From Rubrobacter tropicus (GTDB taxonomy: Bacteria > Actinomycetota > Rubrobacteria > Rubrobacterales > Rubrobacteraceae), in NCBI RefSeq assembly GCF_011492945.1, contig NZ_CP045119.1, positions 1,116,001-1,180,000 of the forward strand: DNA of 64,000 nt, in the 5' to 3' direction. The translations under genes were made by a program, and so were the position numbers. This document shows, piece by piece, positions 7,426 to 15,636 of this stretch (position 1 is its first letter; each line of letters starts with the position of its first letter). Below the pieces are notes generated by a model, which ran no database searches, was not told where the DNA came from, and saw only the letters and a program-made list of their open reading frames with translations.

Positions 7426-8511
7426 TTAGCGCTCGTCGGCCCCCTGTTCGGCCCACGTCCGTCGTAGCACCCGCAGCCAGTTCTCGTGCGCGAGCTTCCG
7501 TAGCTCCGCCTCACCGTAGCCGCGCTCCCCCAGGGCGGCGAGCAAATTCGGCAGCCCCGAGACGTCCCCGATGGCCTCCGGCACCCTCGCCCCGTCGAAG
7601 TCAGACCCGAAGCCGACCCGGTCGATGCCGACCCTATCCACGAGATGATCCACGTGGCGTACGACCGTCGAGAGCGGCGTGTCCGCGTCATCCTTGCCAT
7701 CCTCCCTCAAGAACGTGACGGCGAAGTTGACGCCGACCATGCCGTCCGAATCTTTTATGGCGTCGAGCTGGCGGTCCGTGAGGTTGCGGGTCGAGGGGCA
7801 GAGGGCGTGGGCGTTTGAGTGGGTGGCGACGAGCGGGGCCTCTGAGAGGCCGGCGACGTCCCAGAAGCCGTTCTCGTTGAGGTGGGAGAGGTCTACCAGG
7901 ACGCCCAGCCGGTTGCACTCTCGGACGAGCTCCTTTCCGGCGTTGGTCAGACCGGGTCCCGTATCCGGGGAGCCGGGGAATCGGAAAGGGACGCCGCTCG
8001 CGTAGGCGTTCGGCCTGCTCCACACCAGGCCGAGCGAGCGCAAGCCCGCGGCGTAGAACTCTTCGAGTCCTCCCGGTTCCGGCCCGAGGTTCTCGGCGCC
8101 TTCGAAGTGGAGGATGGCCGCGAGCACGCCGTCCCGGAGGCGGTCCTCGACCTCTTTCGCGGTCCTGACCACCTTCAGGCTTCCTTCCGACTCCGCTTCG
8201 AGCCGGAACAGGAGCTTCGTCATCGCGTCGGCGAACCCGCTGGCGTAGTCGGGGTCCAGCGGGGGAGAGCCGGCGACCTCGTAGCCACTCTCCGTAATCT
8301 TCAGCGCCGATTCCTCGTCCCAACCGGCCTTCGGGTCCGGGGGCGCGAAGCAGGCGAAGAACCCGCCGCCGAAGCCGCCTTCGAGGGCGCGGGGCAGGTC
8401 GATATGACCCGTCTTGCTCCGTTCGAAGAAGCCGCGTCCCTGGCCGCGTTTGCGGAGCAGGAGGTTCAGCAGCGTGTCGTTGTGGCCGTCGAGGACGGGT
8501 ATGAGATCCAT
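7426..8511 (-). CDS. membrane dipeptidase family (M19) metallopeptidase
   Basis: 361 aa, the usual length of renal-dipeptidase-like zinc enzymes. Metal-site motifs are in order: DGHNDTLL near residue 9 (HxD), ILHFEGAENLG, VDLSHLNENGFWD, ATHSNAHALCPSTRNL and GFGSDFDG near the C-terminus. It is likely to hydrolyse dipeptides, including D-amino-acid peptides, or a related amide. No signal peptide is visible despite the family name, so it is probably cytosolic. It is downstream of the cysteine operon on the same strand but separated by about 190 bp. Confidence 0.9.
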   Translation of the reverse strand: MDLIPVLDGHNDTLLNLLLRKRGQGRGFFERSKTGHIDLPRALEGGFGGGFFACFAPPDPKAGWDEESALKITESGYEVAGSPPLDPDYASGFADAMTKLLFRLEAESEGSLKVVRTAKEVEDRLRDGVLAAILHFEGAENLGPEPGGLEEFYAAGLRSLGLVWSRPNAYASGVPFRFPGSPDTGPGLTNAGKELVRECNRLGVLVDLSHLNENGFWDVAGLSEAPLVATHSNAHALCPSTRNLTDRQLDAIKDSDGMVGVNFAVTFLREDGKDDADTPLSTVVRHVDHLVDRVGIDRVGFGSDFDGARVPEAIGDVSGLPNLLAALGERGYGEAELRKLAHENWLRVLRRTWAEQGADER

Positions 8512-8704
8512 CCGGCCGATGATACAGGCCTATCCGGCCCCCGGCACAAAAAAGCGGGACCGCGCGAAGCGGCCCCGCCCTGGAGGCTACAGGAGGTCGC
8601 CTCCCTCGGAGGCTCTCAGGTCTTTAGGCATCGAGGGGTACGAAGTCGAAACTCTGCCGCGCACACGCACCCCTGAAGCCCAAAACCCGTGGCCTGACAC
8701 CTCC

Positions 8705-9889
8705 CTAGTACTTGGGTACGCTGGGGTCGATCTCCTCGCTCCAGGCGGTGATGCCGCCCTTGACGTTGTAGACGTTCTGAAAACCGGCGTCCTGCAAAAG
8801 TTTGACGGCCTTGGCGCTCCGCCCGCCGGTCTTGCAGTGGATGGCAAAGTTCTCGTTCTGGTCGAACTCCGCGAGGCGTTGCGGCAGCTCGCCGAGCGGC
8901 ACGAGCTTCACGCCGATGTTGGCGACCTCGTACTCGTGCGGCTCGCGCACGTCGAGCACGTTGATGTCCTCGCCGTTGTCGAGCTTGCTCTTGAGGTCCT
9001 GCACCGTGATCTCCGGCACGCCGTTCTTCTCTTCGGTGGCGTTCGCCTGCGGGATGCCGCAGAATTCCTCGTAGTCGATGAGCTCCGTGACGGTCGGGTT
9101 CTCGCCGCAGACGGGGCAGCCCGGGTCCTTACGCAGCTTCATCTCGCGGAAGCTCATGCCGAGGGCGTCGTAGAGCATCAGGCGCCCGATGAGCGGCTCG
9201 CCGATGCCGAGCAGGAGTTTGACGGTCTCGGTTGCCTGCACGACGCCTATGGCGCCGGGGAGGATGCCGAGGACGCCGCCCTCGGCGCACGAGGGGACGA
9301 GGCCCGGCGGCGGGGGCTCGGGGTAGAGGCAGCGGTAGCAGGGGCCTTCCTCGGCCCAGAAGACGCTCGCTTGGCCCTCGAAGCGGAAGATCGAGCCGTA
9401 GACGTTCGGCTTGCCGAGCAGCACGCAGGCGTCGTTTACGAGGTAGCGGGTCGGGAAGTTGTCCGTGCCGTCCACGATCACGTCGTAGTCGGCGAAGATC
9501 TCCAAAGCGTTCTCGCTCGTAAGCGCCTCTTCGTGAACCCTGACCTCGACGTTGGGGTTGATGTCTTTGATCTTGTCGTAGGCGCTCTCGACCTTCGGAC
9601 GCCCGACGTCGGAGGTGCCGTGGATGATCTGGCGCTGCAGGTTCGACTCGTCGACCACGTCGAAATCGACGATGCCGATGGTCCCGACCCCCGCCGCCGC
9701 GAGGTACAAGGCGAGCGGGCTCCCAAGCCCGCCCGTGCCAACGGTGAGCACCTTGGCGGCCTTGAGCTTCTTCTGCCCGTCGAGGGCGACCTCGGGCATG
9801 ATGAGGTGGCGGCTGTAACGGGCTATCTCGTCGTTGGAGAGCTCGACAGCCCCGTTGGGCGACTGCACTAACGGTTCGCGCGTCTGCAT
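8705..9889 (-). CDS. moeZ: MoeZ-type adenylyltransferase/sulfurtransferase
   Basis: 394 aa, E1-like ThiF domain plus C-terminal rhodanese. It activates the C-terminal glycine of a ubiquitin-like sulfur carrier as an acyl-adenylate and then transfers sulfur to form the thiocarboxylate. The nucleotide motif GTGGLG is at 51-56. Two CxxC pairs (CYRC, CPVC) bind structural zinc. The rhodanese loop HCKTGGRS carries C352. It is the last gene of the operon cysM-mec-cysO-moeZ, 54 bp after cysO, so CysO is the obvious partner; MoaD-type carriers may share it. Confidence 0.93.
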   Translation of the reverse strand: MQTREPLVQSPNGAVELSNDEIARYSRHLIMPEVALDGQKKLKAAKVLTVGTGGLGSPLALYLAAAGVGTIGIVDFDVVDESNLQRQIIHGTSDVGRPKVESAYDKIKDINPNVEVRVHEEALTSENALEIFADYDVIVDGTDNFPTRYLVNDACVLLGKPNVYGSIFRFEGQASVFWAEEGPCYRCLYPEPPPPGLVPSCAEGGVLGILPGAIGVVQATETVKLLLGIGEPLIGRLMLYDALGMSFREMKLRKDPGCPVCGENPTVTELIDYEEFCGIPQANATEEKNGVPEITVQDLKSKLDNGEDINVLDVREPHEYEVANIGVKLVPLGELPQRLAEFDQNENFAIHCKTGGRSAKAVKLLQDAGFQNVYNVKGGITAWSEEIDPSVPKY

Positions 9890-9943
9890 GATCTTAGAAC
9901 CTCTTTGTAGAAAGTTAGTCTTCGGTGGCTCGGGGGCTGCTGC

Positions 9944-10237
9944 CTAGAGACATCGCCCTTCGGCGACGCCCCCGGCGATGGAGGGGATTATGGAGAGCTC
10001 GTCCCCGTCGGCGACCTCGGTCTCGGGGCCGTCGAGGTAACGGATGTCCTCGTCGCCCTTGTACACGTTGACGAACGAGCGCAGCTTGCCGTCGCCGGTG
10101 TAGAGGTGCTGCTTGAGGTCCGGGTACTCGGTGGCGAGGTTGCCGAGGGCGTCGCCGGCGGTGCCGCCGCCGACCTCGACCTGGGACTCCCCGCCGGTGT
10201 ACTGCCTCAAGGGCGTTGGGATCTTGACCTTCGGCAT
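9944..10237 (-). CDS. cysO: CysO-type sulfur carrier protein with C-terminal extension
   Basis: 97 aa, beta-grasp carrier of the MoaD/ThiS/CysO family. As a thiocarboxylate it delivers sulfide to O-phosphoserine-derived aminoacrylate on CysM. The fold is recognisable by KVKIPTPLRQYTGG, LRSFVNVYKGDEDIRYLDG and DGDELSIIPSIAGG. In characterised CysO the chain ends at GG; here GG is followed by VAEGRCL, so activity should require removal of seven residues, most simply by the adjacent Mec peptidase. ATG 10237 has a GGAG RBS; longer frames overlap mec and are discarded. Confidence 0.9.
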   Translation of the reverse strand: MPKVKIPTPLRQYTGGESQVEVGGGTAGDALGNLATEYPDLKQHLYTGDGKLRSFVNVYKGDEDIRYLDGPETEVADGDELSIIPSIAGGVAEGRCL

Positions 10238-10257
10238 ACTATTCTCCTTCTCTCTTC

Positions 10258-10677
10258 TTAACCTACTATTGGCTCTTCGTCGTACCCGGAACGGTCGTTC
10301 TTGAGCAGCCACGACCGCATATCCTGGACGCTCTCCCGGCCGACGGAGGCTATCACGTAGGAGTAGCCGGGCCAGGCGTGGTCCCTGTCGTACTCCGAAG
10401 GCTCGGCCGGGTGGTCCGGGTGGGAGTGGTAGAAGCCGAGCACGCCCATCTCCCGCTCCTCGGCCCGCTCCTCGAACTCCTTGATCTTCAACGGTTCGAT
10501 CAGGAACCGCCTGGACCGCTCCTCCTCGTGCGTGTTTTCGGCCCGCCACACGTCGACGACGACCTTCGTCCCGCCGGCGTCGATGCCGACGAGCGCCCCC
10601 GCGCATTCCTCGGGGTACGCCTCAACGGCGTGCTCGTGGATGCGCTCGACGTCCCCCGCGCCTATCTTGAGGGCCAC
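10258..10677 (-). CDS. mec: CysO-cysteine peptidase (JAMM/MPN+)
   Basis: 139-aa zinc metallopeptidase that releases cysteine from the CysO-cysteine adduct. The JAMM motif is complete: catalytic E24 in YPEECAGAL, then HSHPDHPAEPSEYD giving H84, H86, S94 and D97. It lies directly after cysM (1-bp gap) and 20 bp before cysO, the same functional set as the mycobacterial mec-cysO-cysM operon, though in a different order. A second role trimming the CysO tail is an inference from the carrier's sequence. Confidence 0.93.
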   Translation of the reverse strand: MALKIGAGDVERIHEHAVEAYPEECAGALVGIDAGGTKVVVDVWRAENTHEEERSRRFLIEPLKIKEFEERAEEREMGVLGFYHSHPDHPAEPSEYDRDHAWPGYSYVIASVGRESVQDMRSWLLKNDRSGYDEEPIVG

Positions 10678-10678
10678 G

Positions 10679-11614
10679 CTAGTCTTCCCAGAAGTTGTCC
10701 GAGAGGTACTTGTCGGCCCCGTCGCACAGGATGGTGACGACCGTGCCGGACTCGCCGGCGGCCTCCATCTCCCTGGCCACTTCGAGCGCCGTCGCGACGG
10801 CGGCCCCGGCGGAGATGCCGATGAGGATGCCCTCCTCGCGGGCGACGCGCTTGACCATGTCGTAGGCGTCCTCGGTCGCGGTGGCCCGGTTCTCGTCCGC
10901 GATGGTGGGGTCGTAGATGGGGGGCACGATCGCGCTCCCCATGTGCTTCATCCCCTCCAACCCGTGAAACGCCCCGTCGGGCTCGAACGAGACCACCCGT
11001 ACCTCCGGGTTGAGCTCTTTCAGGCGCGTCGCCGTTCCGACGAACGTCCCGCTCGTGCCAAGGCCCGCCACGAAGTGCGTGACCTCGCCCTCGGTCTGCT
11101 CCCAGATCTCGGGCGCCGTGCTCTCGTAGTGGGACTTCGGGTTCGCGGGGTTGGAGTACTGGTCGGGGTAGAAGTACCGCTCCGGGTCCTCAGCGTAGAG
11201 CCGCCTGGCCTCCCTGATCGCCCCGTCGGAACCCTCGCCGGGATCTGTCAGGACAAAGTCCACGCCGTAGGCCCTCAGGATCTTCTTGCGCTCCTCGCTG
11301 GCGTTCTTGGGCATGCAGAGCTTTACCTTGTAGCCGAGGGCAGCCCCGATCCAGGCGTAGGCGATGCCCGTGTTCCCGCTCGTCGCGTCGAGGATGGTCT
11401 TCTCCGGCGTGAGCGTGCCCCGCATCTCGCCGTCCCGGATCATCCACAAAGCCGGCCGGTCCTTTACGGAACCGCCGGGGTTGTGCCACTCCGCCTTGCC
11501 CAGGATCCTCACCCCTGGCGTCTCTGCCGAGATGGACGGCAACTCCAGAAGCGGCGTGCCCCCGACGAGTTCCGTTACGTTCGTTCCGGTCCGTTTATTA
11601 ATCCGAGTAATCAT
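10679..11614 (-). CDS. cysM: CysM-type cysteine synthase (CysO-dependent)
   Basis: 311 aa, PLP enzyme of the beta-substituted alanine synthase family. PLP lysine K51 sits in NPGGSVKDRP; the substrate loop TSGNTGIA and the PLP-phosphate loop GLGTSGTF are present. The mec and cysO neighbours indicate the O-phosphoserine/CysO-thiocarboxylate route rather than the O-acetylserine/sulfide route. It is first gene of the operon. The ATG lies only about 4 bases after the expected start site of the TATAAT at 11625-11630, so the message may be leaderless. Confidence 0.92.
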   Translation of the reverse strand: MITRINKRTGTNVTELVGGTPLLELPSISAETPGVRILGKAEWHNPGGSVKDRPALWMIRDGEMRGTLTPEKTILDATSGNTGIAYAWIGAALGYKVKLCMPKNASEERKKILRAYGVDFVLTDPGEGSDGAIREARRLYAEDPERYFYPDQYSNPANPKSHYESTAPEIWEQTEGEVTHFVAGLGTSGTFVGTATRLKELNPEVRVVSFEPDGAFHGLEGMKHMGSAIVPPIYDPTIADENRATATEDAYDMVKRVAREEGILIGISAGAAVATALEVAREMEAAGESGTVVTILCDGADKYLSDNFWED

Positions 11615-11624
11615 GTCGGGATTG

Positions 11625-11630
11625 ATTATA
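11625..11630 (-). promoter_or_regulatory. -10 box of the cysM-mec-cysO-moeZ operon
   Basis: The minus strand reads TGTATAAT, an extended -10, ending 11 bases before the cysM ATG. No strong -35 is visible. No RBS lies between it and the start codon. Confidence 0.55.
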
Positions 11631-11671
11631 CAGGGTGATGATTCAGCGTCCAGAGAAGACGGGTCTTCGCC

Positions 11672-11714
11672 AAGAAAAGTAGCCGGGCGGTCGAAATAGT
11701 GACCTGCCCGGCTA
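11672..11714 (-). terminator. Rho-independent terminator after hemQ
   Basis: On the minus strand the stem TAGCCGGGC-(T)-GGTC / GACC-GCCCGGCTA is followed by CTTTTCTT. It lies 65 bp downstream of the hemQ stop and isolates it from the cysteine operon. Confidence 0.7.
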
Positions 11715-11778
11715 TGGTTGGTGCGTTGGGCGGCATTATACGGAAGCCCGTGTTACGAATCTATAGCGAAACGACGAA

Positions 11779-12501
11779 TTATCCTAAAGCGTCGAGAATT
11801 TCGGCCAGGTTTCGGCGACGGCAGGTAAAGATGGGGGTGTCGAGCTCGGTGTAGGAGCTCGCCTCGCTCTCGCGGAGCTCCATCATCAGATCCTGGAACT
11901 TTTCCGGGGACTCGGCCTCGAAGGAGAGTATGAACTCGTAGTCGTCGATGCCGAAGCAGTAGGCCGTGTTGTTCTTTACCGGGTAGTGCTTGCGGCCTAC
12001 GTGCATGTGCTCGTTCATCATCCGCTGGCGCTCCTCCAGCGGCAGCCGGTACCACTCGCGGGTCTTCACGAACGGGTAGACGAAGATGAACTCCCCCTCG
12101 CCCGGGACGATGTAGCGGCGGTTCTCCCAGCCGGGCGTGTGCTCGCCGACGTAGATCGAGCGCCTGGAGAGGCCGAAGTACGAGTACGAGACCGTCAGGT
12201 ACTTGCCGAGCCCGCTCCGCATCAGGGCCGACTGCAGACCTTCGAAAGCGTCGAGGTCGTAGCCGATCTTCCACAGCATGAAGTCGGCGTCGGACCTGAG
12301 CCCCATAAGCGAGAAGGACCGCAAGAGCATCTCTCCGCCGTGCTCCTCGAAGGCCGCGAGGAACTCCTTCTTGCCCGCCTCCCGCTCCTCTTCGGGTAGC
12401 CGGCGCCAGAGCGGGTCGAGCTTGAAGAAGACGTAGTTGACGTACTGGGCTGGGAGCTTCTCTTCGTGAGCCTCCTGCTGGCGTGGCGTTGTCTCGGTCA
12501 T
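11779..12501 (-). CDS. hemQ: HemQ/ChdC coproheme decarboxylase (chlorite-dismutase family)
   Basis: 240 aa. Converts coproheme III to heme b in the Gram-positive heme pathway. Diagnostic segments are the dimer-core motif YPFVKTREWYRLPLEERQR and the proximal-ligand region MMNEHMHVGRKHYPVKNNT, followed by DDYEFILSFEAESPEKF. The length and lack of a signal peptide fit HemQ rather than periplasmic chlorite dismutases. No other heme gene is adjacent, although a protoporphyrinogen-oxidase-like FAD protein lies at 26.5 kb. A good terminator follows. Confidence 0.92.
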   Translation of the reverse strand: MTETTPRQQEAHEEKLPAQYVNYVFFKLDPLWRRLPEEEREAGKKEFLAAFEEHGGEMLLRSFSLMGLRSDADFMLWKIGYDLDAFEGLQSALMRSGLGKYLTVSYSYFGLSRRSIYVGEHTPGWENRRYIVPGEGEFIFVYPFVKTREWYRLPLEERQRMMNEHMHVGRKHYPVKNNTAYCFGIDDYEFILSFEAESPEKFQDLMMELRESEASSYTELDTPIFTCRRRNLAEILDALG

Positions 12502-12518
12502 CGGTACTCCCTTTCGAA

Positions 12519-12664
12519 GCTTCAGGTTTCAGGCTTCAGGTGTGCTGACGGACGCGTTGTGCGCTCGTGCCGCTCTCTGCTCGGGCGCCGGTTCCAGCCC
12601 CGCGTATTCGCCGCAGGACACGACTTACCCTTTTCCTGAAGCCTGAAGCCTGCCGCCTGAAGCC
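12519..12664. repeat. heptamer element, TTCAGGC type
   Basis: The left arm at 12519-12540 is built of TTCAGGT/TTCAGGC heptamers. The right arm at 12635-12664 is built of CTGAAGC heptamers; CCTGAAGCCTGAA is shared in inverted orientation. The core is about 95 bp. It is a sequence variant of the AGCTGAC family and it runs into the 3' end of the aldo/keto reductase gene. Confidence 0.7.
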
Positions 12665-13635
12665 TCCAAACCAAAGTTGTTCTCGTACAACTCGGCCACC
12701 CGGCGAAGTTCCTCGTCTGTGAGATCCGGCGTCTCGCTCGTGGCGGCGAACTCTTCTATCTGCTCCTCGTCGTAGATGTTCGGAAGTGTGGAGGCGACCT
12801 CGGGGGAGGCGAGGACGAACTTGAGGGCGGCCTGGCCGAGGGTGCGTTCGCCGGAGTCGGTCAGGAAAGAGAGTCGTTCGACCTTTTTGAGGCCCGTTGT
12901 CAGCCATTCCTTTGGGCGGTGGCGGCGGTGGTCGTTGGGGCCGAAGGTGGTGTTCTCGTCGTAGTTGCCTTCGAGCATACCGGAGGAGTGGGGGACGCGG
13001 ACCACGAGGGAGGTGTCCGTGTCACGGGCGGTCTCTATGAGGTCGCGGCCGGGGTCCTGTTCGAGGATGTTGTAGATCATCTGCACGCAGGCGAGGTCCC
13101 GTTCGCGCATCATCTTTACGCCCTCGTCGCGCCAGCCGATCTTCGGGCCGAGGGCGGCGCCGTAGGCCCGGATCTTGCCCTCCTCCTTGAAGGTCTCCAT
13201 GAGCGCGAAGAGGTCGTCGTTCTGCGCGGCGTCCATCTTGGTGTTGTGGAGCTGGAGGAGGTCTATGTATTCCGTGTCGAGCCTCTTCAGGCTCTGCTCA
13301 AGGGCGAAGCGGAGAAAGTCTTCGGACCAGTCCTGGGGGCGCTCCTGCTGGCCGCGGCGGGCCGTGTGGTTGTAGAAATCGTAGCCTATCTTGGTCGAGA
13401 TCACGACCTCGTCGCGCATGTGGCCGAAGGCTTCGGCGAGCAGCGTCTCGCCCTTGCCGGAGCCGTACGTGTCGGCCGTGTCGAAGTAGTTGATGCCCCG
13501 CTCGTGGGCCTGGCGCAGGAGCCGGACGGAGCGGTCGTCGACGACCTCGCCCCACCAGCCGGTCGAGACCGTCCACACCCCGAACCCGACCTCCGAAACG
13601 GATATGTCGGTGCCGCCAAGGTTACGGTATTTCAT
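12625..13635 (-). CDS. aldo/keto reductase
   Basis: NAD(P)H-dependent (beta/alpha)8 oxidoreductase, 336 aa. The catalytic tetrad can be followed: D52 (YFDTADTYG), Y57, K82 (VISTKIG) and H130 (DLLQLHNT). The start at ATG 13635 has a GGGAGG RBS; the frame continues upstream without one. The substrate is unknown. The last dozen residues (EASGGRLQASGKG) are encoded by the CTGAAGC repeat rather than by family sequence, so the repeat appears to have replaced or extended the natural C-terminus. Confidence 0.9.
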   Translation of the reverse strand: MKYRNLGGTDISVSEVGFGVWTVSTGWWGEVVDDRSVRLLRQAHERGINYFDTADTYGSGKGETLLAEAFGHMRDEVVISTKIGYDFYNHTARRGQQERPQDWSEDFLRFALEQSLKRLDTEYIDLLQLHNTKMDAAQNDDLFALMETFKEEGKIRAYGAALGPKIGWRDEGVKMMRERDLACVQMIYNILEQDPGRDLIETARDTDTSLVVRVPHSSGMLEGNYDENTTFGPNDHRRHRPKEWLTTGLKKVERLSFLTDSGERTLGQAALKFVLASPEVASTLPNIYDEEQIEEFAATSETPDLTDEELRRVAELYENNFGLEASGGRLQASGKG

Positions 13636-13770
13636 CTCTGCCTCCCGTGCTTTTGCCACGCTACGCGGTTGCCTATATAAACCACATTCTATCCGGCTAT
13701 ACCGTGGCCTTTTTCTCAACCGTCCGGTCTATAATCGCCGCGTGTCCGCCGGGCTTCCATCTTCGTCTTC

Positions 13771-14454
13771 TTGATCGCGCGCTACGCGGGCGGGGAGACG
13801 GGCGCGCGGGCGGCGGCCAGGGCCGGGTCAGTGGTGGTCGTCGTCGACGCTTTCCGGGCGAGCACCACGATCGCGGTCCTCGTCTCAAGGGGCGCCCGCG
13901 TGATCCCGGTCGCCTCCATCGAAGAGGCGGCCGCGGCACCCGCCGACCTGCGCATCGGGGAGCGGGGCAGCGCGAAGGTCGCCGGCTTCGACTTCGGAAA
14001 CTCGCCGACGGAGATTCTGGCTGCGAGAGTGCCACTGGGCGCCACCGTCGCCCTCTCTACCACGAACGGAACCAGGGTGGTGGAGGCCGCCGCGGGCTCT
14101 CCCGCCGTCTACGCCGCCGCTTTCGTGAACGCCGGAACGATGGCCGAGGAGCTGGCCGAAATCGAAGACGTGACGGTGGTCGGTTGCGGCTGGGAGGGGG
14201 GCCGGGCTTCGGAAGACGAAGACGCGGCAGGGGCGATCCTGCACCGCCTGGAAGGAAGGGGCGCCACGCTGGACGCGCGGGCCCGGCGCGTGGTAGATGG
14301 GTACCTGCGCCGTCCAGCGGGGTCCTTGCGTTCCAACAGCGCGGCCAGGCGTCTCAAGCGCCTGGCGTACGAGAAAGACCTGGAATTCTGCCTCTCGGAG
14401 GACACGGTGCCGGTCGCGCCGCGGCTCGTGGACGGCGCGTTCGCAAAAGGATAA
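13771..14454 (+). CDS. ComB-like 2-phosphosulfolactate phosphatase family protein
   Basis: 227 aa. Family landmarks are VVVVDAFRASTTIAVL, IGERGSAKVAGFDFGNSP, LSTTNGTRVV and FVNAGTMAEEL. ComB dephosphorylates 2-phosphosulfolactate in coenzyme M synthesis; many bacteria without coenzyme M keep a homologue of unclear substrate, and no coenzyme M gene is visible here. Start TTG 13771 has no obvious RBS. A perfect TATAAT at 13730-13735 would place transcription about 30 bases upstream. The divergent neighbour is the aldo/keto reductase. Confidence 0.8.
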   Translation: MIARYAGGETGARAAARAGSVVVVVDAFRASTTIAVLVSRGARVIPVASIEEAAAAPADLRIGERGSAKVAGFDFGNSPTEILAARVPLGATVALSTTNGTRVVEAAAGSPAVYAAAFVNAGTMAEELAEIEDVTVVGCGWEGGRASEDEDAAGAILHRLEGRGATLDARARRVVDGYLRRPAGSLRSNSAARRLKRLAYEKDLEFCLSEDTVPVAPRLVDGAFAKG

Positions 14455-14507
14455 ACGGGGCGCGCAATCTCTGGCCGGGGGGCCAACCGAAAAGGCGAAA
14501 TTCATCC

Positions 14508-14536
14508 TTGACACGGAAGTGGTGCGGCTTTACTCT
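14508..14536 (+). promoter_or_regulatory. sigma-A-type promoter of the 66-aa protein gene
   Basis: TTGACA (14508-14513), 17-bp spacer, TACTCT (14531-14536). The predicted start leaves a leader of about 60 bases carrying AGGAGG at 14591-14596. Confidence 0.7.
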
Positions 14537-14604
14537 GCAGTTAGCCAGGGCGGATCAAATGTTACAAGCTCCGCCCAACCTGGGAAGAGAAGGAGGTGAA
14601 ACGA

Positions 14605-14805
14605 ATGACGATGATGATCTCTCACGAGAAGACCCGCGAGGTCACCCGCGAGGACGTGGACCGGGCTATCGACGTGATCGAGCGCCACCTGGAGAAGGAG
14701 GCGAGGACCCGCAACCTGCTCGACGAGCAGGCGATCATGCGCCCCAAGGACCTGTGCAAGCAGCAGGGCCTCGACATGGTCGCGGAGCTGCGCGGCATGA
14801 TGTAG
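14605..14805 (+). CDS. 66-aa charged small protein, unknown function
   Basis: Starts MTMMISHEKTREVTRED and ends MVAELRGMM. It is rich in Glu, Arg and Lys and predicted largely helical, with one Cys in KDLCKQQG. No family is recognised. Gene status is well supported: consensus promoter, AGGAGG RBS eight bases before ATG 14605, and a strong terminator after the stop. The GTG at 14596 would overlap the RBS and is not the start. The dedicated transcription unit suggests an abundant small protein, possibly DNA- or RNA-binding. Confidence 0.75.
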   Translation: MTMMISHEKTREVTREDVDRAIDVIERHLEKEARTRNLLDEQAIMRPKDLCKQQGLDMVAELRGMM

Positions 14806-14898
14806 GACGCTTCATCCAAAAGCTTATGAACGGGAATGCACAGTAAGGTTCCTGGTCGAAAGACATCCAGGGGCTGTCCATCCCCCTTCACGAGGCTG

Positions 14899-14931
14899 AG
14901 AGAGGGTCGGGTCTTCCCGGCCCTCTTTTGT
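14899..14931 (+). terminator. Rho-independent terminator
   Basis: AGAGGGTCGGG-tctt-CCCGGCCCTCT followed by TTTG, about 95 bp after the 66-aa protein gene. Confidence 0.8.
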
Positions 14932-14939
14932 TGCTCCTC

Positions 14940-15066
14940 CCTTCGGTCGTCGCGCACGCTCCGGCTTCGCCTACGCTTTCAGCACGCTGCGCCCTTCGGG
15001 CTTCGCTTTCGGCACGTTCCGGCTTCGCCTCCACTTTCGGCACGCAGCCTTCGGCTGCTTTCAGCT
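14940..15066. repeat. GC-rich repeat modules
   Basis: Contains variants of the GCTCCGGCTTCGCCTCCGC module (from 14958 and again near 15017), separated by TTTCAGCACG and TTTCGGCACG spacers, and ends CTTCGGCTGCTTTCAGC. No gene is supported here; reading frames through it are compositional artefacts. Confidence 0.7.
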
Positions 15067-15123
15067 TTTGTGGGGCTTAGCCGGCTGCGTGGCGCTATAC
15101 TTCTGGCTCGGAGAGGAGAGACG

Positions 15124-15558
15124 ATGGCTTCGGGCGCGGCTGGTCGGCTTCAGGTGGTGGGGCGTTTGATCGCGGTGACGGGGGCGGTAGTAACGTTTGC
15201 CGTCACGGTGTGGTACGCGCAATACCTGATCCAGTATGCGCTCTCCCACGGGGCGTGGGGTGGGGCAGGGTTGTATCCTGTAGTTTTCGCCCTGCGGCTC
15301 GCTGTCGCGGGCTGGGTGGTGTGGGCAGCTCTCGGATCCGACAGGTTCGTCCTCTTGCGGGTCTTGCTCGCGGCCTTTGGGGTCTCTTTCATCTTCCTGT
15401 ACGGTTGGTATTACATGCTGATGGGGATGGACGACGCGATCTTCTACCTGGCCGTCTCCGCCGACCTCCTGTATCTGATCGGCACGCTCCCCATCGGCGG
15501 CGCCATCGTCCTATCCAGGATAGGTTCAAATCCCCGAAACAACCGCCTCGAAGCGTAG
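15124..15558 (+). CDS. four-helix integral membrane protein, unknown function
   Basis: 144 aa with about four hydrophobic segments (roughly 12-40, 50-72, 78-100 and 105-130) and little outside the membrane. RBS GGAGAGGAG precedes ATG 15124, and a -10-like TATACT lies about 25 bases upstream. The much longer frame reaching back to 14836 runs through repeat DNA and is not accepted. No family is recognised. It stands alone between the repeat block and tRNA-Ser. Confidence 0.7.
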   Translation: MASGAAGRLQVVGRLIAVTGAVVTFAVTVWYAQYLIQYALSHGAWGGAGLYPVVFALRLAVAGWVVWAALGSDRFVLLRVLLAAFGVSFIFLYGWYYMLMGMDDAIFYLAVSADLLYLIGTLPIGGAIVLSRIGSNPRNNRLEA

Positions 15559-15636
15559 CCACCCCAAACAACCAGGCTGACAGGCTGAAAGCGGAAGCCG
15601 GAGGCTGGAGCGTGCTGCGACGACCGAAGGGAGGAG

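Noticed and set aside
8414-9871. 485-codon plus-strand frame
   Set aside because: Antisense shadow of moeZ; no recognisable domain.
14885-14931. CTGAGA string suggesting a TPP riboswitch
   Set aside because: No other conserved TPP elements; the sequence is the loop-proximal part of a terminator downstream of the 66-aa gene.
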